A DNA stretch of 64,000 nucleotides from Proteles cristata cristata. Its lineage: Eukaryota > Chordata > Mammalia > Carnivora > Hyaenidae. Each line of letters opens with the position of its first letter. The first letter of the stretch is position 1. Shown piece by piece: positions 22,165 to 32,930 of the stretch. Both the position numbers and the translations under genes were made by a program. The stretch is from NCBI GenBank assembly GCA_017311185.1, contig JAESUZ010003505.1, forward strand, positions 3,252,816 to 3,316,815, in the 5' to 3' direction. The notes below the pieces were generated by a model, which worked only from the letters and a program-made list of their open reading frames with translations, was not told where the DNA came from and made no database searches.

Positions 22165-22389
22165 TTTTTAAAAATTTTTTTAAAATGTTTTTTATTTATT
22201 TCTGAGAGAGAGAGACAGTGTGAGCAGGAGAGGGTCAGAGAGAGAGGGAGACACAGAATCCGAAGCAGGCTCCAGGCTCTGACCTAGCTGTCAGCACAGA
22301 GCCCAACGCAGGGCTCAAACCCACGAACCATGAGATCATGACCTGAGCCGAAGTCGGACGCTTAACCGACTGAGCCACCCAGGCGCCCC
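22165..22389 (-). mobile_element. CAN-SINE (SINEC_Fc)
   Basis: A full-length reverse copy: tail AATGTTTTTTATTTATTTCTGAGAGAGAGAGACAG, GGCTCCAGGCTCTGACCTAG, CCCAACGCAGGGCTCAAACC, GATCATGACCTGAGCCGAAG and CCACCCAGGCGCCCC. It is the last SINE before a 9.5-kb SINE-free stretch that contains the STOX2 promoter. Confidence 0.9.
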
Positions 22390-23194
22390 AGCCCTTTTTA
22401 ACTTAAAATCAGAAGTCTAAAATCAATTATACATTTGAATTAGAGTCACAAAGCAACTGTGTATCTATTATTAGTGTCTGTAATTTCATATGTAAATACT
22501 GAATGTACAAATTACAGTGAAGCCTGATTTTAAAAATTACAAACCCCGTAAACTTGATTTGCTTTATCATTTTTCTATTGAATTCTAAACTTTCCTAGAA
22601 CTGAAGACTAGATTCTGCAGCCGAACTTCCTTGAGAGACAGTTGATGACCCAGACACACGATGGTCTCATTTAGGTTGAGAGACTTGGGACCAGGACCCA
22701 AGCCCTACAGGCTGTAGATGAGCAGAGTGAAGGTTTCCACGGGACCTACTGAGTTTCACTTCAGCAGTGGCTACAGTAACAGGATTTCCACATCCACTGT
22801 CTTCTGAGAGGATTGCTTTCTTAGTGTTTACTGGAGTCAAGCCTTACCTTCATAACCTTCTTTGATGTTGCCCCCTGATTTGGATGGATAAATACTTAAC
22901 TGTCCCTAAGTCTCCCTACTTCATTTACTGATTCCAGCCAGCTAACCCCGCCTGTTTGCTCTCTGATGCTTCTGTGTCTGGCTCTTTGGCCTTGCAACCA
23001 GGGTGCTCTGTGAGTAGGTACACTGGACAGTGCTCCTCCCCTCTAAGACCCACATTCAGGGGTGACTGAGGGTAGCTCTCCTCCCCAGATCTCTATCATC
23101 CCACCCCATTTGCTTTTCACATGAACAATGAATATTTTCTCAGTTTGAAGTCAAGGGCAGTTCAGACTTACTCTCCAGAAGATTCCTGGCCGAC
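22390..23194. other. no recognisable gene or repeat
   Basis: Unique sequence. No convincing open frame or repeat. Confidence 0.5.
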
Positions 23195-23720
23195 CCCTCC
23201 CTTCAAACAGAATCCCTGCTCTGAGCTCCTTCCATATAGAAATTCTAAAACTATCATTGCTTCTTTGCTTAAAACCCTTCAGCAGTTCACACTGCACTTG
23301 GAATAGAATACAGTCTTTAAAACAGCCTGCAAGTCCTTGCATGATCCGGCCCTTGCCTTCCTCCATGACCTCATCACACGCCTTTCCCTGATGCTCCAGT
23401 GCCAGTCACGCTGGCCCTCTTTCCATGCTTCCAACAGAAGCCACACTTCTTTCCTACCACAGGTCCTTTGCATGTAGTGTTCCCACTTTCTGTAATATCA
23501 TGTTCCCTACTCTTTGCTTGGCTGACTCCTCATTCCCTAGGTCTCAGATTAACTATCATTTTTTTACCCCATAGAGGTTATTCTTTCTAGAACTTAGCAC
23601 TCTTGGTACATTTATTTGCTTACCACCTGGACCAGAAACCGTGTGGGGCCACGTGTGCTATTCGGCTCCTGTCACAGGGCTGGCATATTCTAGATAGTCA
23701 ATAATTATTTGCCGAATGAG
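23195..23720 (+). mobile_element. L2 LINE 3' end
   Basis: A long, readable L2 tail: AAAACCCTTCAGCAGTTCAC, GCATGATCCGGCCCTTGCC, CACGCTGGCCCTCTTTCCATGC, CAGGTCCTTTGCATGTAGTG, GGTCTCAGATTAACTATCA, ACAGGGCTGGCATATTCTAGATAGTCAATAATTATTTGCCGAATGA. It is an ancient LINE, non-coding here. Confidence 0.8.
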
Positions 23721-24689
23721 TAAATGCCATGTTTGCCACAGCAATCACCATTAGCCTTCAGTCATAACTATTATAATCATTCATATCACCACTCTGGGCT
23801 CATGGGAGGTACTGAGTAATTGTATGTTGAACTGGATTGAGGGATCTAAATGTCAATTTCACAGGCATTCATTAATACAATTATTTTATATTACCTTTAT
23901 GGTTCTTTACACATTTAGTCTTCTGTAGCTTCTAACGCTGTGGTCTTCCTGTTCTTAGAAGATCTCTTACAGTAAAGAAGATATTTTAGCAAAATGTGCC
24001 TTCTGAGGGAGTATCCTTTCCTAACTTTTAAAAAATGTCACTGAACTGTAGCCAATTGTTTTACAGTTAGTAGTAAATTTTGATGAGTGTAAATGTAAGT
24101 TCCATATGATATTTGGGGATTTTCTTTGTTTGCTTGTGAACTCCCCAGTATCACAAGAGATAGTTACCTGGCTCCATTAGAGGAGCTCTGGCACCTTAGA
24201 GGGCAGCCTTAAATTACTGAATAGAAGCTCTGGTTCTAGATTATCTAACGCTTGTGGCTTAAACCTAGCCCTCCCCCGCTGCATAGTTCTTCAAGAACCT
24301 TGCTGCCTGCCCCCAGCCCCAGCAAAGAATTCAAGCCTCAGAATAGCCCCAAATCAGCTAGAACTCTTGAATCTTAAGCATTTAGAGTCTGCTGTTTTTC
24401 TGTTGTTTTCTTCTTCTTTTTCTAAGATAGTAGCCCCATAAAATTTCGTACCCTTGTCTCTGCATCTGGCACGTGTGGCTATGAAACAACAGCATAAAAA
24501 TGATTTTGAACGTTGCACCGTCAGTAATTTTTTTAAAAAAGGGCGCAAAGATGTACAATAAAATATAATAATGAAAAAGGAAAATCAGGTTTATTTTTGT
24601 TGTTTAGAACACCCGAGCATTTTTGGAAACCTAGATGGGAGTATGAGCATTTTTGAAGGAAAAAACAAACAAAAAACGGCAGCGGCACA
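23721..24689. other. unique sequence just upstream of the CpG island
   Basis: AT-rich and free of recognisable transposons. It may include conserved promoter-proximal elements, but I cannot point to a specific one. Confidence 0.45.
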
Positions 24690-24786
24690 GCATCGTCGTG
24701 GTTCGCAGCATCGTGACCGCGCGCCTTTAACTCGGCGTGACCTCGGCGGCGTCCCGGGCCCCGCGCCTCGGCCGGGGCGGTGCATC

Positions 24787-24836
24787 CCTCTCCGCCCCTC
24801 CCGCGTCGCGCGCATTGTTGTCCTTTGGCGATTGGT
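24787..24836 (+). promoter_or_regulatory. GC box and inverted CCAAT box
   Basis: CTCCGCCCCTCCC, a GC-box/Sp-type site, is followed about 35 bp later by CGATTGGTTG, an inverted CCAAT box with ATTGG at 24831-24835. Between them lies GCATTGTTGTCCTTTG, a SOX-like double site. This spacing is typical 50-100 bp upstream of a CpG-island start site, so transcription may begin near 24.88-24.92 kb. Confidence 0.45.
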
Positions 24837-25168
24837 TGCTGGACCAGAAGCAGCTGTGCAGAGCCGTGCTGGGTAAAGGACCTGAATGCAGGTTAGCGGG
24901 TTGCTGGTGACTTACACGAGAGACCGAGGGAGAGAGGGGAAGAGCCGGAGACCACCACCACTGCGTTTCCCAGGCGGCGTGGACCAGGTGCCCCGGCGTT
25001 TGCGGCCGTCGCAGGAGCTCCCGGGGGCGCCCCCTTCTCCGGCTCTAGCTGACTTCGGGGTTGGCGCAGGTGGGCAACACAGGGCACCGCAGATCTCCCT
25101 GTTCCCACCGAGGGGGTTCAGCCTCTTTCTGCGAGGGGGAGGGACTATCCTAAAAAGATGTAAATACC

Positions 25169-25192
25169 CGAGCGCGGACTCGAGCGCGGACT
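25169..25192 (+). repeat. 12-bp tandem duplication in the CpG island
   Basis: The unit CGAGCGCGGACT is present twice in perfect tandem at 25169-25180 and 25181-25192. Possible length polymorphism in the 5' region. Confidence 0.9.
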
Positions 25193-25486
25193 CGGGGCTG
25201 GGGCACCAGCCGAGGTCCGCGCGCCGCCGCAGGGTGTTTTGCATGAAAATGAGAAGCCTGCCAGGATCCGTGCTCTAACTTAAGGCAGCTCGGTGATTAG
25301 CATGAGACTGGGCGGCTGCCCCGCTTCCTGCCCGTCAATAGCCATTCTGCGTGTTGGCGACCGGGCGTTGGTGCCTCCGCGCGGGTGTGGATCGGCAGGC
25401 TCGGCATCGCCAGCAGCCATGGCTCCCGACGCCCCCTCGGCCAGTAGGTAGGAGCATGCATGTGTAGGGGGGCACATGCGTGTCGC

Positions 25487-25533
25487 CGCGCGCGCGCGCA
25501 CACACACACACACACAGACACACACGCACGCAC
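25487..25533 (+). repeat. (CG)n(CA)n alternating tract in the promoter
   Basis: A perfect alternating purine-pyrimidine run of about 30 bp (25487-25516) starts with six CG steps and continues as CA. After a single interruption more CA/CG follows to 25533. It lies about 0.8 kb upstream of the STOX2 start codon. Such CG/CA runs are the classic Z-DNA-forming sequence. Confidence 0.9.
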
Positions 25534-26061
25534 CGCCCTGAGCCTCGGAAGGAGGAAGATTGACGAGGCGCTGCAGTTGCGAGGAGGACTCGGGCTCTTC
25601 CTGGATTCCGCAGGAGCCCGCCCGCCGCAGCTGCTGTCTGCAGAGCCCGCTCGGATCCCTGTGCACACGCGCCCCCCCTTCGAGCCTCTGTAATGAAGAC
25701 TGCCTCCCGAGGACTGCAGGGGAGGCAGAGGCAGCCGGCGCCCGGGACTGCGGGCCGCGCGACCGGAAGGCCCTGGGGGACACGACTCGGACGCTGTCAT
25801 CCCCACGCCTCGCTCTGAGCCCGCTGGGTGCGGAGAGGGTCCGCTGCCGCCCCTCCGGCTTCCCGGGCGCGCGATCCCGGGTCAGCCCCGGAGGCCTCGG
25901 CTTCCTCATTTGTTTGGGTCTTTTGTGCCGTGGCTCACAGTTGGCTAAGCACTCCTGCGCTGAATCGGGCCATTGTCTGCGCTCCCATTGCTTTCACGCT
26001 GCAAGTCTCGGCGCCCCCACCCCGCCCGCCCCCTCCCCGCCTCCTCCTGGCCGGGGAGCCT

Positions 26062-26083
26062 CCTAACGTGCCTTTCCCCCCAG
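26062..26083 (+). other. candidate 3' splice site upstream of the STOX2 start codon
   Basis: A branch-point-like CCTAACG is followed by TGCCTTTCCCCCCAG and then GAATCTGG. This has the branch, pyrimidine tract and CAG of a strong acceptor. If used, the coding exon would begin at 26084 and be 434 bp long. It would be preceded by a non-coding exon in the upstream part of the CpG island, for example ending at the CAG/GTGGGC donor with GT at 25070-25071. This is inferred from sequence only. Confidence 0.45.
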
Positions 26084-26116
26084 GAATCTGGAAGCTATAA
26101 GCCGGGCGGATTGCAA

Positions 26117-26278
26117 ATGAAGTGTAATGCATTGTGGGACGTGTGTAAAATCGGAGCCTTCGCCGTGGGGGTGTGTGGGGGCGTGGGGAGGGCCGGACCC
26201 GCCGCTGGCGGTGTAGACGCCGACGAGGAGGGGCTGGGAAAATGTGCGCAGAGTCCGCCCGGGTCGTGCCCGCCGTAG
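26117..26278 (+). other. possible upstream open reading frame (53 codons)
   Basis: An ATG at 26117 in weak context (C at -3, A at +4) opens a 53-codon frame that stops at 26276-26278, 73 bases before the STOX2 start. It contains two early cysteines and a Gly/Ala-rich middle with no known motif. If the mRNA includes this ATG, it could reduce initiation at STOX2. If the exon starts downstream of 26117 it is irrelevant. Not counted as a protein gene. Confidence 0.25.
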
Positions 26279-26351
26279 ACGGATGAAGCTGCGCGCTGCG
26301 CCCAGGCGCTGAGGCCCCCAGGATCGGGGCGGCAGGTCGCGCTCCCCCACC

Positions 26352-26517
26352 ATGAAGAAGACCCGGAGCACAACCTTGCGGCGCGCCTGGCCTAGCTCGG
26401 ATTTCTCCGACCGGGCCTCGGACCGAATGAGGTCCCGCAGCGAGAAGGACTACCGCCTGCACAAGCGCTTCCCCGCGGCCTTCGCGCCCCAGGCTGCGCG
26501 GGGCTACATGACATCAG
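26352..26517 (+). CDS. STOX2 first coding exon (partial CDS)
   Basis: This exon encodes the N-terminus of storkhead box 2, a nuclear winged-helix protein related to STOX1. The family is studied in trophoblast and pre-eclampsia biology. The ATG at 26352 has a good Kozak context (CCACCATGA). It opens 55 codons rich in Arg, Ser and Asp, starting MKKTRSTTLRRAWPSSDFSD and ending RGYMTS, then one base before a GTGGGT donor, so the intron is phase 1. I recognise the residues as the invariant start of vertebrate STOX2. The basic N-terminal tail precedes the storkhead/winged-helix domain, which is encoded by exons beyond the window. The reading frame stays open through the splice site, so the exon has no stop codon of its own. 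Identification is by memory of the family. An alignment would settle it. Confidence 0.9.
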
Positions 26518-26526
26518 GTGGGTAGC
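26518..26526 (+). other. 5' splice donor of STOX2 intron 1
   Basis: The exon ends ATGACATCAG and the intron begins GTGGGTAGC, a good match to the MAG/GTRRGT donor. Splitting a codon after its first base agrees with the known residue that follows MTS in this family (glycine). Confidence 0.85.
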
Positions 26527-26985
26527 CGCGTCTCTGCCCCCCGGGGGCGCTTCGGTGGGAGCACGGCTGGTGATGGATGCGATAAGTTAGGGGGAAAGCC
26601 GGGGAAATTAGCTCCTATCCACCATTTTGTACCTCCGCAGGATCCGCAGCAGGCCCTCTCAATATGGGGTTTGGGCGCTATTCGGTAGGTAGAAAGAGGG
26701 AGGGGGCCGTGCCTGGCGCTGGGCTGCGGGAGAGAAACGACCGCAAGGCTGCTGCGCGGCGGCTGCCTGGAGCTTTGTGGCCGAGGGGCTGCCCGCGGGA
26801 CCGCGCTGGCCGCCGCCTGCCCCGGGGCCCGCCGTCCTGGGGGGCGTCCCGGCGGCCCCTGGCTCCGGGGCGGACAGGTCCCACGCGCAGCCCCGGCCGG
26901 GTGCGCCCGGGAGGAGCCCCGCAGCCTCCCCGAGCCGGCCGCCTCGCGCGCAGGGAACTCCTGGGGAGCTCGTTGGATGCATTCC

Positions 26986-29900
26986 GCGGGGGTAATGGTG
27001 TGTCTGCGGATGGAACGCTCACATGATTCTGTGTGGATTTAACGTGTGTTGCCTCGAATTCGGTTGTATGGAAAGAATGGAGGCTGTATTTGCGTGGCAG
27101 ACAGGAAGGACGAACAAAACGGTGAATGGACACGGAGGCTTCAGAAAGGGTTTCATCATCGTAAAACGCAGTGCTGTTAAGAGCGTCTCGGAAGGACCCG
27201 GTTCCTTTTGGCAACACGACGGAGTGGCTTTGGTTGTGACTTGGGAGCCCAAGGGATAAAATACTGGAGGAAATGCCGGAGGAGGAAAATCCTGGAACTC
27301 TTTCCTTGTTTTCTTCTTGCTTATTGTTGACCACTTGTGTGCAGTGGTCAGCCATCAGTTTGGTTCTTTTTTTTTTTTTTTCCATTTTGACAGAATTAAT
27401 TTTCTCCCCAATACAGTGTGAGGGAAGAGCTGAGATTATATTTGGAACCACATACTATTCCAAGTCATCCTTGCCTTCGCTGGCAAGATTGCTTCAAGCT
27501 TGTGGTTGGTGCTCACAGGGTAGCTTTACTATCTTTCCCCTTAAAACAGCAAGTTTATATATATATCCCTGGGACCAGTATTTTGCTTTAGACATGCCTT
27601 GTGACCACATTTCTATAAATATAAAACCTAAATAAAATAACCATCTTTTTATCGCAAAATCTGGCGACAGAAGGATGTTGTACTGTTTTGGCAATAAGGC
27701 ACCCTTGATTCTCTCTTTCATGAAAAGCCAAATTTGCAAAGTGACAAGTACAGTTTATATGTTAGGAATTCAAGTCAATCACTGCTGTGATGGCTACAGT
27801 CTTCAGACTTGTGATTGTAAATTTTGAAACGCACCTAAATCGAAATCTAACATCAAAACACATATGTACATAAATGCATGTCTGCACTGAGTGTTTTGAT
27901 GATCCCAGGTCTCAGATGCTTGGGTTTGAATGTCTTCATTCTGCACCCTCTTTTTTTTTTTTTTTTTTTTAAATCCCTCTTCAGGAACCAGTGCTGACAC
28001 CAGGTGTGAAGCTATGGGAGGGTAGGTGGCCATAATTTCTTCAACAAACCTGTGAGATTCTTTAATGATTTCAGGCATATTCCCACAGAGCCTGTTTTAA
28101 TCTGTCTTTGGCATAGCTTCATTAATGATCACATTTTCGTTATCTGCTAAAGTACTTCTTCTCTGCGCTTGCCAGATCTGTGAGGTGTTTCTGAAGGCTT
28201 GGGGAAGAAACTCTTAATTTTATTTGATTCTCTTTTCTTATTTCGTTTCTTGACCTGCACATGGTAAGCAGGTCGGATGGTGATATTGACGGATAAGCCA
28301 TTTCAGGATGGTAGTTTTCTACGTGGATTTAATGTTAGGTACCTGCTGACAAAAACGAAAACACCCCCCAAAAAACCCAAAAGGTAGGGGAAGAAGAGCT
28401 GTGTCCTTCATTCAGCATTTTCCAGAGTGTCCCCAAGAGACAAGTGCCTTGCTAGATTCTCAACTAGAAGGTTGGATGTACGATGGCTTGCCCAAGGAGG
28501 GAGGGGTATTCTTTACCCATCCTTTTAAATGTTAGCTAAAACGGGTAATGAATGGTGTTGGTGCTGATGGGAGGAAATAGTAAATATTAAGACAGACACC
28601 TGTAATGAGTGTAGGGAGAGTAGATGGAATCGCTCATACTCATCTTTCGTGTGTTTGGGTGGGTACCTTACCAATTCCCTTTGCAAATATGAACCTTGAT
28701 AGGAATAGATGGTATGTTGAAACAGTCAGAGATCATTTACAGGAAGTTCTTTTCCTCTTAAGAAATATAAAGGAAATCCACTTGTGTCAAGTTAGTGATT
28801 CTGGACATAAACAGAGGCTTGTTAAATAAAATGAAATAGGAAATGAGGCGGCTGAGAAGCACATGAGTCTTTTCATATTTCTTCTTTCTGTTTGTCCAGT
28901 CATTTGGTGTAATAACAGCTGGTATTATCATACTTCATTTTTCAATAGAAAGAGGTTTTTTGTTACTGAGTTCAAAGGACAAGATAAGTTAGGGAGTTAC
29001 TTAAAACAAGGAACTTAAAATAACTTCACTTGAGGCTCTTTTTAGAAATCCACCTCTCCCCGCCCCAACAAATATTCCTAAAAATATAGAGGGGGAGGGG
29101 AATCACTTTTTTTTTTTTTTAACTTTAGGAAAGGGGAGAGAGAGAGAGAGAGAGAGAGAGATCCTTGGAAGTTTTAATAGCTGTTGTTTTGGTCTAGCAT
29201 ACCTGTCACACAGTAGATACTTGAAGTTTAACTGTGTTTATTAAGGCCGAATTACAGGCGTCCATAATAGCTTTCTAATGAGACAGCACCATTTCAAACA
29301 GCCTTCTCTCCACTAATAAGTAATTACCAGTTTGAAATGTAATTTATAGTAGTAGGCTTGACATTTAGCCATGGCTTTTTCGTATAGCTTCAGGATAAAC
29401 TACACGTAAACTCAAGAGATTAGAACAGGCACATAGAAAACTTAAAAGAGATCCTGTGGACGTATAGCTAGAGAATTCTGAAACTTCAGGTATTGAAGAC
29501 TGTGTCTTTTATGACTGTTTAAGCTCCCAATTCATGCTACCAAATCTAAAGTAATCCTAAGAACTCACAGGCCTCCTTCTGGCAATCAGCAAGTTCACAG
29601 GCCATGTGATGAATTCCTTGTTCATCTTGAATATTTATTTCCCAAAGGTAGTTTCTGGGCAGAAGGGGGAAAATCTTGCCTTTTGTTCAAAACAAGACGA
29701 TAACTCCGTGCACATGCATTATCTGAAGAAGAAAAGAGGTTAGATCAAATGGATGTGGAATCATTCTGAATTTTCTAAAACTAGAAACTATGACATCAGT
29801 TAACTAGAAGTAAAAGTTAGTCTCCCCCCAAGGAGAGAAATATCTGTATAATTTCTAGTGCTTTCCACATGAAAACATGCTCACATACAACCACGAAAGA

Positions 29901-31779
29901 CTTTTCAAGGCACCAGACCTTTTGTTGGTGAAGCTCTGAGAGCCTTAACTGTGTGACCTGCAGACTGCTCACACAAATGGTGCTACTAACTTTGCATTTT
30001 CTTCACTCTCTTCTCCCCCACCCCGGGGATGAGCAAGTCTTGGTGTCCTATGTGGAATGCCACCGAGTCCGGGGGCATTCTGTTGATCAGGACTGGAAAG
30101 TCATTTTTCCTCATAAAGGTTCCATAGAGCATGTCCGTAAAAGGTGTTGCTGCATGGGAGACACCTCCAAACTTGCAGTACTTTTAGACTTTAAAAAACA
30201 CCACAGCAGACAATTTTAACACTATGGCTTTAAAGGGTTTGAAAAGAAAGATAACCCAAAAGCCCCAAATTGACATCTGAAGAAAATTGAAATCCGTTTT
30301 GTCTGCCAATCTGACTGATCTAATCGGTGGGGAAGAAAGACCAGCACAACCACCTTGATGACTTTATTCGTTTTTATTTTATAGAAATGGATTCTGGGGC
30401 GCAGCTGACAGTGTGTTCCAGATCCTTCAGTTCTGTTATTTTAACAGACGTGAGAGTTTCCTGGGAGTGGAGGATGGACACTCGAGGTTCTAATCTGGGC
30501 CTGCCACCGACCAGCTTTGTCCCTGGCGAGTAACATGACCTCCCTCCCGTCTGTAATGGGTCCTTCTGGCCCCTGCTTCCATTACAGAATCGGGCCCCGC
30601 GGCGACTCTAATGAGCCATCACGGGACTCGCGAGCACTTACGCAGAAATCGTTAGGAATAACCTTTGCCCTTTCTACTTACTGGAGTCAGGAGCTTCCCA
30701 GTACGTGGGGTGTGTGGGAAGTGTGCTCATTTTGCAAAACAGTCCTATTTCCTGCCATCTTTGAGCATTGCGTTAAATGTGTGCAGCGCTTGTCTTGGCC
30801 ATCAGAGTGACGGGGGAGGGAGGTGATGGGCGAAGTTGTAATCATATGCAAGTTTTAATAAACAGCATCCCGTCAGCTCCTTTCCCCTCTTTGGAGAGAT
30901 CCATTTTCAGCCAGCTAGCTACTCCAACTGTGTTTTAATTTGAAACTACCTGTGTTGACTCCTTTCATCAGGCAAGTGGAAGTGAGGAATATTACACTTG
31001 GTGGTGAATGACTTTATTCTTTATTTCCCAGGAGAACATGAATGCACTTACAAAAGGTCACCTCTCTTGGTGTTTCAATATCTTTTACACTCTCATGAAC
31101 GTTTTTATTTGAAAACAGGAATATGAGTATGTTGTATAAAAACCTTAGCATTTTTATACCTCCAGAGCAATTCTGGCTTAAGTTCTCAATACCCCGGAGA
31201 GTTAGGACACTTCAGACAATCGCATGTTCTTTGGCACATGATTGCTTATGCTGGGTGCAAATGTAACCGAGGAACAAAATCTGGTTAGGTCCTTGCTCGT
31301 GGGATAATATGTTCGCTTTTCAGTTTAGGATAGCCTTTTGTGGATCAGAGAAACTGGAGCCTAATCTATAAGATGGAGAGGCTCTTGCAGTTTGTAAGAA
31401 TGTAGGCTAGAGTCAACTCTAAATTAACCTCAGCCACAGTACCACCAGAAAGAAATGTCATGGGCAATTTTTTTAGGTAGATAGGAGACCTTTCCTTAAG
31501 TGGTTAATCCCTAGACGGTTTCTATGTGACATTGGAGTGTACAACCACTTGGTCAGAAAATCCAGTTTCTCCTACTTAAGTAGTTCTAAAATCTGCCCTT
31601 CCTTCTTCATCTTGTGTTGGTTAAATCTTCTTCTGTTCTATTACAGTATCTTCCAGACTGACTTGTCTTCAGGTCCGGTTCATCCTCCAAGGGTCCCCAG
31701 AGGGTTTTTGTGTTATGGTCATATCATTTCTCTTCACAGTGTTTCTCATGCCTGTTGGTGAAGTCCTAGACCAAGGCTC
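26986..31779. other. repeat-poor proximal intron
   Basis: There are almost no recognisable transposons in nearly 5 kb. Small simple repeats only: poly(T) at 27368-27382 and about 27952-27970, and (GA)n at about 29137-29161 after a T run. A GC-rich CpG shore extends to about 27250. The block at 29230-29400 (ATAATAGCTTTCTAATGAGAC, TAATAAGTAATTACCAG) and 30840-30960 look like the kind of AT-rich homeodomain-motif sequence often conserved near developmental genes. That is a guess. Confidence 0.45.
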
Positions 31780-32476
31780 TTCTTGGCATTACCTCCCCCG
31801 CGTTTTTTACCTCTTCTTCCCATTCTTTCCCCACCATCCTGTGTTCTAGGCTCCCAGAAATACCTTCAGCAATACCATTGTGCCGTTTCGTGCCTTTTGT
31901 AATGTCTGTTCTGCTGCTTAGAATACGCTCTCCATCTTTTTTATTTCTTTAAAAATTTTTGTTTATTTATTTTTGAGGGTGAGAGAAAGACAGAGCATGA
32001 GTTGGAGAGGTGCAGGGAGAGAGGGAGACGCAGAATCTGAAGCAGGCTCCAGGCTCTGAGCTAATGGTCAGCACAGAGCCTGATGCAGGGCTTGAACCCA
32101 CGAACCGTGAGATCATGATCTAAGCCAAAGTCAGACTCTTAACCGACTGAGCCACCCGGGTGCCCCAAATGCTCCCCATCTTTAAAGGTCTGAAGGAATA
32201 CTATTGAACCTTCCAGAACCAGCTCATACACCCCTTCTCTTTCAGTCGACCCCTAGCTCTTCCCTAGAGTAAATCGCTCCTAGGACATTTGTTCCATATT
32301 CGAGTTAGAGCAGCACGGCCACCTTGCGTCGTACCACGAGTTCACACGTGGATCTCCAGTGTGAGCCGGCGAGTTCCTCAATGGCACTACGTGTTTTATG
32401 CACATCTCTATTTTGCCATCAACTACAGGGCTTGACACATATTGGGCACCCAGTAAATGCTTATTGGGTGAATGAT
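31780..32476 (+). mobile_element. L2 LINE 3' end, interrupted by a SINE
   Basis: L2 words are visible left (GTGCCTTTTGTAATGTCTGTTCTGCTGCTTAGAATACGC) and right (TCCAGAACCAGCTCATACACC, GGGCTTGACACATATTGGGCACCCAGTAAATGCTTATTGGGTGAATGA) of the SINE at 31938-32166. The last words are the typical L2 3' terminus. Confidence 0.65.
31938..32166 (-). mobile_element. CAN-SINE (SINEC_Fc)
   Basis: Full reverse copy (TTTATTTATTTTTGAGGGTGAG tail side, GAAGCAGGCTCCAGGCTCTG, GATCATGATCTAAGCC, CCACCCGGGTGCCCC head). It is inserted in an L2. GCTCTCCATCTTT on the left and GCTCCCCATCTTT on the right form a one-mismatch target duplication. Confidence 0.88.
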
Positions 32477-32589
32477 CAAAATATGACTTCTCTTTAAAAA
32501 CTAGATGAAGACATGACCAGCTGTCAGTGAATCGACCATTAGAAAGCAGTAAATAATAGGATAGGATCAAGAGTCAAGTGGGGCCATTG

Positions 32590-32930
32590 GTACGGTTGCT
32601 GTAAATGGAATAGGAGTTCAGAGAAGGGTATCAACTAGAAAGGGCCACCCGGAGGGAAGCCTTCCGTGTGTCTTGAAGGACTGGGTAGGATTTGAGGAGA
32701 CAGGGGAGGAGGAGGATGGAGGGAAGGTTGTAGAAGCAGCACCAACCGATGAAAGGAGCGTTTCAGGGGTGTCCGGTGGCCTGCAGGACAGGTGGCAGAC
32801 ATAAGAGTCTTGAGGCGAGGAAGCCAGCCAGGACGTGGGTGAAGGGGCTGATGTGACCAGGCCCCAGGATGCTGAGCGAGCACCGCAGAGCAGGCCTCCC
32901 CAGCACTGCCAGGCATTTGCATACCACCCC
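32590..32930 (+). mobile_element. old purine-rich dispersed repeat, family unresolved
   Basis: Phrases such as GGAGGAGGAGGATGGAGGG, AAGAGTCTTGAGGCGAGGAAG and GCTGATGTGACCAGGCC resemble the same ancient repeat as at 14746. Weak. Confidence 0.3.

Larger units (their letters stand above)
24690..26985 (+). promoter_or_regulatory. CpG island promoter of STOX2
   Basis: About 2.3 kb of GC-rich, CpG-dense DNA runs from the TCGTCGTGG region near 24694 to the GCCTCGCGCGC region near 26945, and surrounds the first coding exon. The DNA on both sides is AT-rich and CpG-poor. A CpG island over a first exon is the usual mammalian promoter form. Density is highest at 24.7-25.25 kb and 25.75-26.95 kb, with a CG/CA tract in between. 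Direction is assigned from the exon. Open frames here on both strands are by-products of high GC content. Confidence 0.88.

Noticed and set aside
25280..25909. 209-codon minus-strand open frame across the CG/CA tract
   Set aside because: The residues include a Cys-Val run coded by the CA repeat, so it is a composition artefact inside the CpG island.
26094..26101. CTATAAGC as the STOX2 TATA box
   Set aside because: It lies just inside a probable exon (after the acceptor at 26083). CpG-island promoters rarely use TATA. Kept only as a competing possibility for the uORF finding.
26678..27451. 257-codon minus-strand open frame downstream of STOX2 exon 1
   Set aside because: It spans the GC-rich end of the CpG island and its shore. 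It has Arg/Pro/Gly-biased composition, no domain, and no conserved start or splice logic. High GC removes stop codons by chance.
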